Source: Comamonadaceae bacterium
GTDB taxonomy: Bacteria > Pseudomonadota > Gammaproteobacteria > Burkholderiales > Burkholderiaceae_C
Reading direction: 5' to 3'
Length of the DNA stretch: 33,560 nucleotides
NCBI GenBank assembly: GCA_947374485.1
Contig: CANCCF010000026.1
Location: 1-33,560 of the forward strand
Shown here: positions 1 through 7,587 of the stretch, in pieces
Layout of the letters: every line of letters starts with the position of its first letter
How positions within the stretch are numbered: the stretch's first letter is position 1
The notes under the pieces: generated by a model
The model's database searches: none
Seen by the model: the letters and a program-made list of their open reading frames with translations, nothing else
What the model was told of the DNA's origin: nothing
Position numbers and translations under genes: made by a program

Positions 1-1
1 C

Positions 2-1210
2 TACCAATTCTGGATCAAGATTTTTGCGCTGACCTTTGCCTTGGGTGTGGTCAGCGGGATCACCATGAGTTTTCAGTTTGGTACCAATTGGCCCGGCTTC
101 ATGAACACCGTGGGCAATGTCGCCGGGCCCCTGCTCGCGTACGAGGTACTCACCGCTTTCTTTCTGGAAGCCACCATGCTTGGCATCATGCTGTTTGGCC
201 GCGGCCGTGTCAGCGAGCGGGTCCACACCACGGCCACTTTTCTGGTGGCTTTCGGCACCACCATGTCGGCCTTCTGGATCCTGGCCCTCAATTCCTGGAT
301 GCACACGCCAGCAGGCTTTGAAATGATCGACGGCAAAGCGCATGTCACGAGCTGGGTTGCGGTGATCTTCAACCCGTCCTTCCCCTACCGCTTCACGCAC
401 ATGCTGATCGCCTCGGTACTCACCGTGTCGTTCTTGTTGGCGGGACTCTCGGCTTATCGCTGGCTCCAAGGTGACAAAGGCAAATCGGTGCAGGCTTCGC
501 TGCGAACAGGGGTGTATGCGGCGGCCCTGGCCATTCCGCTGCAGATTGCGGTGGGAGACCAGCACGGACTCAACACCCTGGAGCACCAGCCTGCAAAAAT
601 CGCGGCCATGGAAGCCATTTGGGAAACCCAAAAGGGCGCACCTGCCGTGCTGTTTGCCCTGCCTGACAAGGACACCCAAACCAACCAATTCGAAATCGCG
701 ATCCCCAAGCTCGCCTCGCTGTACCTCACGCATGCCTGGGACGGTGAGATCAAGGGCATCAAGGATTTTGGCGCGCTGCACCCACCCGTGGCCCCGGTGT
801 TTTGGGCCTTTCGCATCATGGTGGGCGTTGGCATGTTGATGCTGGCCGTCAGCTGGATGGGCAGCTGGCAACTGCGCAAGAACGCATTGCGGCCCTGGAT
901 GGCAAGGGTGCTGGTAGGTATGACCTTCGCCGGCTGGATTGCATTGGTTGCAGGCTGGTACACGACAGAAATCGGACGCCAGCCCTGGCTCGTACAGGGC
1001 GTACTCACCGCGGCACAGGCGGCATCCAAGGTGCCGGCCAGCAACATCGCTTTCACGCTTGCGATGTACCTTAGCACCTACGCCATGCTGCTCTCGGCCT
1101 ATGTCAGCGTGGTCTTCCATCTGGCACGAAAAGCTGCACAAGCCGGAACGGCTCCGGCTGCGGATGCAAAGTCGGCTACCCGCTTGAACCCGGGAGTGGC
1201 GCATGCTTGA
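2..1210 (+). CDS. cydA: Cytochrome bd-type quinol oxidase subunit I (5' end outside window)
   Basis: Catalytic haem-bearing subunit of a bd-type terminal oxidase of the inner membrane, which oxidises quinol and reduces oxygen to water. The reading frame is open from base 2, so the N-terminus (roughly 50 residues, with the first haem-ligand His of the family) is lost at the window edge; an internal TTG at 41 is not the real start. Visible family marks are the early FQFGTNWP segment, GDQHG with the conserved haem-ligand His, and GWYTTEIGRQPW near the C-terminus. Multiple hydrophobic helices are present. The segment between the quinol-loop helices is short, which in this family fits the cyanide-insensitive (CIO) subgroup rather than the E. 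coli long-Q-loop type; that sub-assignment is inference. It overlaps cydB by 8 bases, so the two are translated together. Confidence 0.95.
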   Translation, partial: YQFWIKIFALTFALGVVSGITMSFQFGTNWPGFMNTVGNVAGPLLAYEVLTAFFLEATMLGIMLFGRGRVSERVHTTATFLVAFGTTMSAFWILALNSWMHTPAGFEMIDGKAHVTSWVAVIFNPSFPYRFTHMLIASVLTVSFLLAGLSAYRWLQGDKGKSVQASLRTGVYAAALAIPLQIAVGDQHGLNTLEHQPAKIAAMEAIWETQKGAPAVLFALPDKDTQTNQFEIAIPKLASLYLTHAWDGEIKGIKDFGALHPPVAPVFWAFRIMVGVGMLMLAVSWMGSWQLRKNALRPWMARVLVGMTFAGWIALVAGWYTTEIGRQPWLVQGVLTAAQAASKVPASNIAFTLAMYLSTYAMLLSAYVSVVFHLARKAAQAGTAPAADAKSATRLNPGVAHA

Positions 1211-2252
1211 TGCATCCAAGGTGCTGACCACTCCGGACCTCAGCCAGCCGGGCGGCTGGCTACCGCTGGTTTTCGCTTTGGTGATGGCACTGGCGATGCT
1301 GGCCTATGTGATTTTGGATGGCTACGACCTGGGCGTGGGCGTTTTGCTGCGCCGTGCCGACAACCCGGCTTACAAGGACACCATGATCGCCAGCATTGGC
1401 CCGTTCTGGGACGCGAATGAAACCTGGCTGGTGTTGGGAGTGGGCGTTTTGCTGGTGGCCTTTCCGATGGCCCATGGCGTAATTCTGGGCGCCCTGTACC
1501 TGCCGGTGGCCTTGATGCTGATAGCGCTCACCCTGCGTGGCGTGGCGTTCGACTTTCGTGTCAAAGCACGCGCAGCGCACAAGCCGCTGTGGGACCGCGC
1601 TTTTTACGCGGGCTCCTTGTTGGCAGGCTGGTCGCAGGGCTTCATGCTGGGCGCCTTGATCACCGGCTTTGCCAACGACTGGGGCAGCCAGATCTTCAAT
1701 GCCATGATTGGCTTGTGCCTGGTCGCAGCGTACTGCTTGCTGGGTGCCGGTTGGCTGATCATGAAAACCGAAGGTGCCCTGCAACTCAAGGCCGTGCGCT
1801 GGGCGCAGGGCAGTTTATGGCTGACCGCAGCGGGCGTCGCCGCCATCTCTGTGGCCACGCCGTGGGTGAGCCAGCGCATCTTTGAAAAATGGTTCAGCTT
1901 TCCCAACGTGGTGATGCTGCTCCCGATACCTGCCGTGACAGTCGCGCTGTTTGTTGTGATCGCGCGCAGTCTCAAGCGCCTGCCCACGCGCCTGGCACAG
2001 GGCAACCAATACGGAGCCGCAGTGCCATTTGCCAGCACGGTGGGTGTCTTTCTGCTGGCTTTTTATGGTCTGGCATACAGCCTGTTCCCTTGGCTCGTGG
2101 TCGACAGGCTGACCCTCTGGGATGCGGCGAGTTCGCCCGAGGCCTTGCGGGTGATCTTCTACGGGGTTGTCATTGTCTTGCCGGTGATCATCGGGTATAC
2201 GGTGTTTGCGTACCGCGTGTTTTGGGGCAAGAGCACTGCGCTACAGTATTGA
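1203..2252 (+). CDS. cydB: Cytochrome bd-type quinol oxidase subunit II
   Basis: Second integral membrane subunit of the bd oxidase, 349 residues, close to the usual family length. Diagnostic motifs are DGYDLGVG in the first helix and GPFWDANETWLVLG at about residues 62-75; the rest is a series of hydrophobic helices ending in a short basic tail. The ATG at 1203 lies inside the end of cydA and is preceded by GGGAG at a good distance, so this start is well supported. No cydX-like short membrane peptide follows: the next gene encodes an acidic soluble protein. No cydDC assembly genes are in the window. Confidence 0.96.
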   Translation: MLDASKVLTTPDLSQPGGWLPLVFALVMALAMLAYVILDGYDLGVGVLLRRADNPAYKDTMIASIGPFWDANETWLVLGVGVLLVAFPMAHGVILGALYLPVALMLIALTLRGVAFDFRVKARAAHKPLWDRAFYAGSLLAGWSQGFMLGALITGFANDWGSQIFNAMIGLCLVAAYCLLGAGWLIMKTEGALQLKAVRWAQGSLWLTAAGVAAISVATPWVSQRIFEKWFSFPNVVMLLPIPAVTVALFVVIARSLKRLPTRLAQGNQYGAAVPFASTVGVFLLAFYGLAYSLFPWLVVDRLTLWDAASSPEALRVIFYGVVIVLPVIIGYTVFAYRVFWGKSTALQY

Positions 2253-2304
2253 TTTGCAGCGAACCATGCCGCTCCCACACGCCTGCATCCAACTGAAAGA
2301 AACC

Positions 2305-2562
2305 ATGTTCAACACCACCGGCCAATGGGTCCACCTTGAAACCTACGACGAATTCGACAACGGCCTGTCCGACCTGATTGAGTTCTGGGTCAGCGAAGAC
2401 GCAAGCGCCACGCAGGCGCTCAAAGACGCCGCACTCGCGCATTTCAAGGCCGACCTCGAATCGGCCACCATCAACTGGGCCGGGAACAAGGCCAAGTCGA
2501 AAAACTACGCCGCCATTGCACAAGAATTGGCGGAGTTTGAAGAGGCCCTGAAGCAGGGCTGA
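2305..2562 (+). CDS. Small acidic protein of unknown function
   Basis: An 85-residue, acidic, soluble-looking protein with no signal peptide or membrane segment. It starts 52 bases after cydB on the same strand and may share its transcript. The reading frame stays open upstream to 2206, but the ATG at 2305 is preceded by GAAAG at a suitable distance, and the upstream residues overlap cydB and look non-coding. The C-terminal half is rich in Ala, Glu and Lys and probably helical. I do not recognise a family and see no catalytic motif. It is too polar to be the small CydX oxidase subunit. Confidence 0.7.
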   Translation: MFNTTGQWVHLETYDEFDNGLSDLIEFWVSEDASATQALKDAALAHFKADLESATINWAGNKAKSKNYAAIAQELAEFEEALKQG

Positions 2563-2592
2563 TGCCGGCCATCCCCTATTGGAGTCACTGAC

Positions 2593-2778
2593 ATGAATGC
2601 CCTTTGCCTTCCACATCTGCTTCTGCGTTGGGCCGCCGCCGCCAGCATCGCGCTCACCCTGCAAGGCTGCGCGGTGGTGGCTGTTGCCGATGCTGCGGTC
2701 ACCGTGGTGGCCACTGGCGTCAAGGTCACGGCCAAGGCCGTAGGTGCCGTGGCAGACGCCGTGATTCCGGGCGACTGA
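2593..2778 (+). CDS. Very small lipoprotein (NF038104-like)
   Basis: A 61-residue predicted lipoprotein. The N-terminal hydrophobic stretch ends in a lipobox LQGC at about residues 23-26, so the mature chain is only about 36 residues: an alternating Val/Ala segment ending in IPGD. This resembles the small proteobacterial lipoproteins annotated as the NF038104 family, from memory of the family and not from a search. A GGAG sequence 9-12 bases upstream supports the start. It lies 30 bases after the acidic protein and 8 bases before the DUF5710 gene. The function is unknown; anchoring in the outer membrane is inferred. Confidence 0.75.
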   Translation: MNALCLPHLLLRWAAAASIALTLQGCAVVAVADAAVTVVATGVKVTAKAVGAVADAVIPGD

Positions 2779-2786
2779 GGCCCGGC

Positions 2787-3107
2787 ATGCGCATCAACCT
2801 GAAAACACCGTTTGCTGAAAAAGATGCCGCCCGCGCCCTGGGCGCGCGTTGGGACGCGGCGCGCAAAATCTGGTACGTCACCGATGTGGCCGACCTCACG
2901 CCTTTCATGCGCTGGATACCCGATCTGCAAGCGGCGAAAGAAGAGACACGCAACCCCGCACCCAACCCCGCACCCAATCCGGCACCAAGGCCTGCGAAGC
3001 CCGCAGCCAAGCCGTCCAGCGGCGTGATCACCACGCCCACGAAACCGGTGCCCCACTGCGGCTGCACCGCCTTGCCGTGGCTGGATTGCCCCCACACGGC
3101 AGCCTGA
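2787..3107 (+). CDS. DUF5710-domain protein with proline-rich linker and Cys/His tail
   Basis: A 106-residue protein. Residues 1-50 match the DUF5710 pattern: FAEKDAARALGARWDAARK followed by IWYV, a small domain often found in plasmid primases and phage- or DNA-associated proteins. A proline/alanine linker of NPAP repeats follows (residues about 56-72), and the chain ends in a Cys/His cluster, HCGC...DCPH, that could bind a metal. The ATG at 2787 begins exactly at the domain; the frame is open further upstream only because it overlaps the lipoprotein gene. The gene converges on the host-attachment gene, whose end is 15 bases away. The function is unknown. Confidence 0.75.
   Translation: MRINLKTPFAEKDAARALGARWDAARKIWYVTDVADLTPFMRWIPDLQAAKEETRNPAPNPAPNPAPRPAKPAAKPSSGVITTPTKPVPHCGCTALPWLDCPHTAA
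2952..2987 (+). repeat. 12-base tandem repeat encoding NPAP units
   Basis: Three consecutive 12-base units: two identical AACCCCGCACCC copies (2952-2963 and 2964-2975) and a diverged third (2976-2987). They encode the NPAP repeats of the linker in the DUF5710 protein. The unit length is a multiple of three, so copy-number changes would keep the frame. Confidence 0.85.
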
Positions 3108-3122
3108 GCCGCAGCCAAGCCC

Positions 3123-3581
3123 TCAGTCCCCCGGCCCCAGTGCCTCCTGCACACGCTGCTGCAAGTCGCGGCCCTGGTAGTGGGTGAAGTCCGAGTCCAC
3201 GCTGCGCACCAGCTTTTCCTGCGCGCGCGGGCTCAGCCTGGGGCGCAGTGCGCCCAGCATGGGGCCGGTGGCAATCAGGGCCACGCGGTCACAGTGCTGT
3301 TTGTCCACGGCCCGGTTCAGGTAGTCGGCCAGTTGCCGGGCAAAGCGGCTGTAGGCTTTTTCAACGCCGCTGGTCTGCGGCTCGAATGGCGTGCCACCGT
3401 GCTCGGCACTGCCGTGGCCCTGGCCTTGCTTGCCAGACGCACGGGCGGCGGAAGCCTGTGTCAGCGTGCTGGCCGCTGGATAGATGAAGTCGGCCAGCTC
3501 CACCAGGGTGGCACCACTCTGGTCTTGTTCGAGAAAGCGGGCCCGGTGCCCGTTGGCGATCAGGATGCAGGTTTTCGGCAT
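3123..3581 (-). CDS. Host-attachment-family protein
   Basis: A 152-residue protein starting MPKTCILIANGHRARFLE, which matches the opening beta-strand pattern of the family named 'protein required for attachment to host cells' (Host_attach; eRF1/baeRF-like fold). The family name comes from plant-associated bacteria, and the biochemical role is unproven. The middle holds a Ser/Gly/His-rich loop (about residues 55-72), and the C-terminal half carries VALIATGPMLG and LRPRL motifs usual in this fold. The ATG at 3581 begins at the conserved N-terminus; the frame extends further upstream only as a shadow within lon. It lies 37 bases downstream of lon on the same strand and is probably cotranscribed. 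Confidence 0.85.
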   Translation of the reverse strand: MPKTCILIANGHRARFLEQDQSGATLVELADFIYPAASTLTQASAARASGKQGQGHGSAEHGGTPFEPQTSGVEKAYSRFARQLADYLNRAVDKQHCDRVALIATGPMLGALRPRLSPRAQEKLVRSVDSDFTHYQGRDLQQRVQEALGPGD

Positions 3582-3618
3582 GGGCAGGTAGTCCTTGGTA
3601 TCGGTGTCACTGCGGCGC

Positions 3619-5955
3619 TCAGGCGGCAGCAGCCTGGGGCATGGCGTGCAGCATGGCCTGGTCCACCGTGTCCAGCCATTCAAACTGGAGTTGCTGGCGC
3701 ACGCTGGCGGGCAGTTCATTGAGGTCTTTGCGGTTGCGTGCGGGCAGCAGCACCAGGCGCAGGCCCGCGGCGGCAGCGGCCAGCACCTTTTCCTTGATGC
3801 CGCCCACCGGCAGCACCAGCCCGCGCAGACTGATCTCGCCGGTCATGGCAACAAAGCTGTGCACCGGACGGTCCAGAAACAGCGAGGCCAGCGCCACAAA
3901 CATGGCCACGCCCGCACTCGGCCCGTCTTTGGGGATGGCGCCTGCGGGCACATGCACATGGATGTCGGTCTTGCTGAAGGCCACTGCGGCCAGCCCCAAG
4001 CCTGCGGCACGTGCCTTGAGCAAGGTGAGCGCTGCCTGGGCCGACTCTTTCATCACGTCACCGAGCTGGCCGGTGAGAATGAGCTTGCCGCTGCCGGGCG
4101 TGCGCGCGGCCTCGATGAACAGAATGTCGCCCCCCACCGGCGTCCAGGCCAGCCCGGTGGCCACACCCGACACGCCCGCACGCAGGGCCACCTCATCTTC
4201 GAACAGCACCGGCCCCAGAATGCCGGGCAGGTCTGCCGCCGTGATGGCCACCTGCGTGGCATGGCCATCGGCGATTTGCATGGCGGCGTGGCGGCACAGG
4301 GCAGCAATTTGGCGCTCTAGAGCGCGCACACCGGCCTCGCGCGTGTAGTCACGGATGACGGCGGACAGGGCTGCATCTTCCAGCGCAAACTGTCGCGCTT
4401 GCAGGCCACAGGCCTCGCATTGACGCGCCACCAGATATTTGCGCGCGATGGCAAATTTTTCCTCGCGCGTGTAGCCGCTGAGTTGCAGCACCTCCATGCG
4501 GTCGCGCAGGGGCCCGGCAATGGGGTCCAGCATATTGGCCGTGGCAATGAAGAGCACCTGCGACACATCAAAGGGCACGGCCAGGTAGTTGTCGCGGAAA
4601 GTATGGTTTTGCTCCGGGTCCAACAACTCCAGCAGGGCTGCGGCCGGGTCGCCATGGAAGCCGCTGCCCACCTTGTCCACCTCGTCGAGCATCAGCACGC
4701 AGTCGCGTGTGCCCACCCTGCGTATGGCCTGGATCACATTGCCCGGCAGCGCGCCCACATAGGTGCGGCGGTGGCCGCGCAGTTCGGCCTCGTCATGCAC
4801 GCCGCCCAGCGACACGCGCGCAAACTTGCGCCCCAAGGCCCGTGCAATGGACTGGCCCAGCGAGGTCTTGCCCACACCCGGCGGACCCACCAAACACAGG
4901 ATGGGCCCGTGCCCGCCTGGTTTGAGCTTGCGCACGGCCAGATACTCCAGGATGCGCTTCTTCACCTTCTCCAGCCCGAAGTGGTCTTCGTCCAGCACGC
5001 TGCGGGCATGGGCCACGTCAATGTCACCCGGCCCGGGCGGTGCCCAAGGCAGCTCCACCAGCCACTCGAGGTAGGTGCGCACGGTGGCGTATTCGGCCGA
5101 GGCGTCCGACATGCGCTGCAAGCGCCGGAGTTCCTTGTGGGCCTGGGTGGCCACCTCTTCGGGCATGCCTGCGGCCTCGATCTGCTGGCGCAATTCGTCT
5201 ACCTCCAGGGCCTCGCGCTCATCCTGGCCGAGTTCCTTTTGAATGGCCTTGAGCTGCTCGCGCAGCAGAAACTCGCGCTCGCGCTGGCCCATGCTGGCCT
5301 TGGTGCGCTGGCCGATGTCGCGCGACAACTGCATCACCTCGATGCGGTGCGCCAGCAGACTCAGCAGGCGGTCCTGCCGCGCCTTGAGGGACACGTCCTC
5401 CAGCAAGGCCTGCTTCTCCAGCGGCTTGAGATCCAGGTGACCGGCCACCAGGTCTGCCAGCAGCCCGGGGGCATCGGTGGCCTGGATGGCATTCAGCATT
5501 TCCTGCGGCACCTGCGGCAGCAGTTGCAGCGCCTCCACCGCCCGCTCCTTGAGCTGCAGATGGCGGGCCTCTATTTCCGCATCTGCAGTGGCTGCGGCCT
5601 CTTCAATGGTCTCCACTTCGGCCGCCAGAAAGGGCAGGCCCGGCACAAAGCGCAGCACGCGAAAGCGGCTCTGGCCCTGGCAGATGATGTAGTGCTCGTC
5701 ATTGGGTGTGGTGACAAAGCGCAGGATGGTGGCCAGCGTGCCCACGCTGGCCAGATCGGCTGCGGCAGGCGCATCCACCAGCGGGTCGAGCTGCAGCAGG
5801 ATACCGATGGGCCGCTCGCTGCTCACTGCCAATTGCGCAGCATCGACCGAAGACTTTCTGCCAATCGCAATCGGCACCACCATGCCGGGGAACAGCACCA
5901 TGTTGCGCACCGGAACAACCAGCAGTGCATCGGCTGGCAAGACGGACGGCTCCAT
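3619..5955 (-). CDS. lon: LonA-type ATP-dependent protease
   Basis: Full-length Lon (778 residues): a cytosolic ATP-driven protease that degrades misfolded and regulatory proteins. It has an N-terminal substrate-binding LON domain beginning PVRNMVLFPGMVVP, a coiled helical region, an AAA+ module with Walker A GPPGVGKT (about 357-364) and Walker B VLMLDE (about 420-425), and a C-terminal peptidase domain with the catalytic Ser in KDGPSAG (about Ser680) and Lys in GGIKEK (about Lys722). The positions match the E. coli enzyme. The ATG at 5955 is chosen because the family N-terminus begins there; the frame extends to 5997. It starts 8 bases after the stop of an exported-protein gene. It may be a second Lon paralogue, since clpPX is not adjacent; that is inference. 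Confidence 0.96.
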   Translation of the reverse strand: MEPSVLPADALLVVPVRNMVLFPGMVVPIAIGRKSSVDAAQLAVSSERPIGILLQLDPLVDAPAAADLASVGTLATILRFVTTPNDEHYIICQGQSRFRVLRFVPGLPFLAAEVETIEEAAATADAEIEARHLQLKERAVEALQLLPQVPQEMLNAIQATDAPGLLADLVAGHLDLKPLEKQALLEDVSLKARQDRLLSLLAHRIEVMQLSRDIGQRTKASMGQREREFLLREQLKAIQKELGQDEREALEVDELRQQIEAAGMPEEVATQAHKELRRLQRMSDASAEYATVRTYLEWLVELPWAPPGPGDIDVAHARSVLDEDHFGLEKVKKRILEYLAVRKLKPGGHGPILCLVGPPGVGKTSLGQSIARALGRKFARVSLGGVHDEAELRGHRRTYVGALPGNVIQAIRRVGTRDCVLMLDEVDKVGSGFHGDPAAALLELLDPEQNHTFRDNYLAVPFDVSQVLFIATANMLDPIAGPLRDRMEVLQLSGYTREEKFAIARKYLVARQCEACGLQARQFALEDAALSAVIRDYTREAGVRALERQIAALCRHAAMQIADGHATQVAITAADLPGILGPVLFEDEVALRAGVSGVATGLAWTPVGGDILFIEAARTPGSGKLILTGQLGDVMKESAQAALTLLKARAAGLGLAAVAFSKTDIHVHVPAGAIPKDGPSAGVAMFVALASLFLDRPVHSFVAMTGEISLRGLVLPVGGIKEKVLAAAAAGLRLVLLPARNRKDLNELPASVRQQLQFEWLDTVDQAMLHAMPQAAAA

Positions 5956-5962
5956 ACCTGCC

Positions 5963-6457
5963 CTAATGCAGGCCCGCCGCGCCGAGCAGGGCATCACGCA
6001 GCACGCCCTGGCTGTTGATGGAATGCAGCAGGCCCAGGCTGTTCACCCCGGCGTCAATCTGCGTCAGGGTCTGGATGCTCTGGTTGTTCAGGCTGTTTTG
6101 CACCACCGAGGTGGAGCCAAGCCCTGCCAGCGCTTCGCTGACCTGCTGCGCCTGCTCCACCGAAATGCGGGAGAGGTCTGGCAAATTGAAAGCGGCTTGC
6201 GACACCAGTTCCCCGTTGATGGTGACGCTGCGCAGAAAGCCAAACGAAATGGCCAGCCCGGCATTGACCGTGCTGACCTCAAAACCGCCGCGCAAACTGT
6301 CGAGCACGCTGTCCTCTGCCATGTGCCAATCGCTGGCTTCAAAGGCTTGCCTGGGCTGCACCTGCGGTTCATCGGCCTGCGCCAGGCTGATGGCCCACAG
6401 CGCCGTGCAGAGGCAAGCCAGGCGGGCACAAGAATATGGGGCGGAATGTTTCAGCAT
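5963..6457 (-). CDS. Exported RGGF-motif protein, partner of the C39 peptidase
   Basis: A 164-residue exported protein, last of the four-gene minus-strand set. It has a signal peptide (residues 1-28, cut after AQA), a charged segment with DSLRGGFEV at about 53-61, then a beta-rich stretch ISFGFLRSVTINGELV, and a helical/amide-rich C-terminus with QNSLNNQSIQTLTQI and VNSLGLLHS. From memory, proteins of this type recur beside secreted C39 peptidases in many beta- and gammaproteobacteria. The Gly-Gly at 57-58 is the kind of site C39 enzymes cut, so it may be a substrate. The ATG at 6457 has a good AGAGG upstream. The role is unproven: secreted subunit, nucleator or chaperone. Confidence 0.8.
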   Translation of the reverse strand: MLKHSAPYSCARLACLCTALWAISLAQADEPQVQPRQAFEASDWHMAEDSVLDSLRGGFEVSTVNAGLAISFGFLRSVTINGELVSQAAFNLPDLSRISVEQAQQVSEALAGLGSTSVVQNSLNNQSIQTLTQIDAGVNSLGLLHSINSQGVLRDALLGAAGLH

Positions 6458-6470
6458 GGTTCGCCTCTTT

Positions 6471-7163
6471 TCAATAGTCACCCGGGCCAAGCTTGGGCCA
6501 GGGCAAGGCCGCACTGTCCGCAGCCACACCAGAGGCCAGCGGCGCCCGCGGCGCCACCCGCCATTCAGCCACGCTGTTGAAGCGGGCCTGGTCCTGTTTG
6601 TTGTGGATGACAAACAGCAACTTGCTTTGCCAGAGTGCATCAAAGGTTTCGCGCGGCATGGCACGCGTGCCGCTGCTGGGGTCGCCAAGCAGCACCCGCC
6701 CATCCTGCAGGCCCTTGACCACCACAAAGTGGTTGTAGCCCTTCTCGGCAATCAACACCAGCGCGGGCAGGCCGGACTCCAACAGCTTCTGCAGCGGCAG
6801 CTCAAAGGCATCGGCCACAAAGCCATTGCGCGCCAGGTACTCCTTGATGTCCAGCAGCGAAAAACCTTCCTTGCGGATCTTGTCCTGGTTGCCGCGCGCA
6901 AACATGTCTTCAAACACGTCTTGCTCGCTTACCGGGTGGTTGTAGTGGTAGGTCAGCAAGGTGGCCACTGCGGCCGAGCCACAGCTGAAGTCGAACTGCT
7001 GGCGCTTGGTGGCGGAAAAACGCGCTTCCTGCAAGCTGGTCACCGGCACCGAGAACGAGCCGCCGCCCAGCCCCACCATTTGCAGCGTGCCGGCCTCTGC
7101 ACCCCGGCACAGTGCCCAGGCCAGGACCAGGCCCAAGGCTTTTGCAATGCGCGCGGCTTGCAT
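6471..7163 (-). CDS. Periplasmic C39-family cysteine peptidase (FapD-like)
   Basis: A 230-residue exported cysteine peptidase. After a signal peptide (about 1-24, ending GAEA) comes a single C39 domain: oxyanion Gln and catalytic Cys in QQFDFSCGSA (Cys61), catalytic His in GYNHFVVV (His145) and Asp in LGDPSSG (Asp161). C39 peptidases usually sit on ABC exporters and cut after double-glycine leaders. This one is free-standing with its own export signal and no ABC domain, like FapD of the Pseudomonas Fap amyloid system. It lies between two genes whose products both carry an RGGF motif, which makes them candidate substrates (inference). It starts 6 bases after the upstream stop with a weak ribosome site, so translational coupling is likely. 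Confidence 0.9.
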   Translation of the reverse strand: MQAARIAKALGLVLAWALCRGAEAGTLQMVGLGGGSFSVPVTSLQEARFSATKRQQFDFSCGSAAVATLLTYHYNHPVSEQDVFEDMFARGNQDKIRKEGFSLLDIKEYLARNGFVADAFELPLQKLLESGLPALVLIAEKGYNHFVVVKGLQDGRVLLGDPSSGTRAMPRETFDALWQSKLLFVIHNKQDQARFNSVAEWRVAPRAPLASGVAADSAALPWPKLGPGDY

Positions 7164-7169
7164 GGCGAA

Positions 7170-7511
7170 CTACTTCAGTTGCACGTTGACGATGGTGGCG
7201 TTCTGGATCGACACATTCGAGCCCGAGTTCTGAATCACCATCGGCAAGCCACTGGCGTTGGCAAAAGAGCCGTCGGCAATGGTGTTGTTGCCACTTTGCA
7301 CATTCACCGCCGAATTGCCGGTGACCGTGCTGCCCAGCTGCATGTCGTTCTTCACCACATCAAAGCCACCGCGGTAGTGGTCCAGTTGTTCTGCCTGCAG
7401 TGGTGTGCCAAAAGCACCCTCTGGCCCCACCGCGTCCTCTGCGTGGGCATAGCCCATGCCGCCCGCACACAGCACCAGTGCCAGGCGAAGCAGGGAGTTG
7501 TTGAAATGCAT
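7170..7511 (-). CDS. Small exported protein with RGGF motif and QNSG/NVQ C-terminus
   Basis: A 113-residue protein: signal peptide (about 1-24, ending AHA), an acidic segment with LDHYRGGFDVV (Gly-Gly at 48-49), then an Asn/Ser/Val-rich region with alternating beta-prone residues ending in VIQNSGSNVSIQNATIVNVQLK. The RGGF motif is shared with the exported protein at 5963-6457, and the QNSG...NVQ ending is shared with the large Gly/Asn-rich protein at 7588-8928. It could be a minor fibre subunit or nucleator processed by the C39 peptidase encoded immediately downstream. The ATG at 7511 has a CGGAG ribosome site. It is separated from the major protein gene by a long perfect palindrome. Confidence 0.8.
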   Translation of the reverse strand: MHFNNSLLRLALVLCAGGMGYAHAEDAVGPEGAFGTPLQAEQLDHYRGGFDVVKNDMQLGSTVTGNSAVNVQSGNNTIADGSFANASGLPMVIQNSGSNVSIQNATIVNVQLK

Positions 7512-7536
7512 GGTGTTCTCCGTCCGTTCAAAAGGC

Positions 7537-7568
7537 ATTGCGGGGCCAAACGCGTTTGGCCCCGCAAT
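7537..7568 (-). terminator. 32-base perfect palindrome between fibre-protein genes (leaky terminator or mRNA stabiliser)
   Basis: ATTGCGGGGCCAAAC joins its exact reverse complement through a two-base centre, giving a very strong GC-rich hairpin. On the minus strand it is followed within three bases by TTTT, and on the plus strand also by GTTTTC. It lies 19 bases after the stop of the Gly/Asn-rich gene and 25 bases before the next ATG. It could partly stop transcription or protect the upstream mRNA 3' end, so that the first gene is made in excess over the processing genes. Confidence 0.7.
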
Positions 7569-7587
7569 CGTTTTCAGGCTTTGGCCC

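Noticed and set aside
2206..2304. Longer start for the small acidic protein
   Set aside because: The extension overlaps cydB, lacks a ribosome site, and its residues look unlike the rest of the protein.
4399..6018. 539-codon open frame on the plus strand opposite lon
   Set aside because: His/Gln-rich nonsense composition; it is a GC-rich antisense shadow of the certain lon gene.
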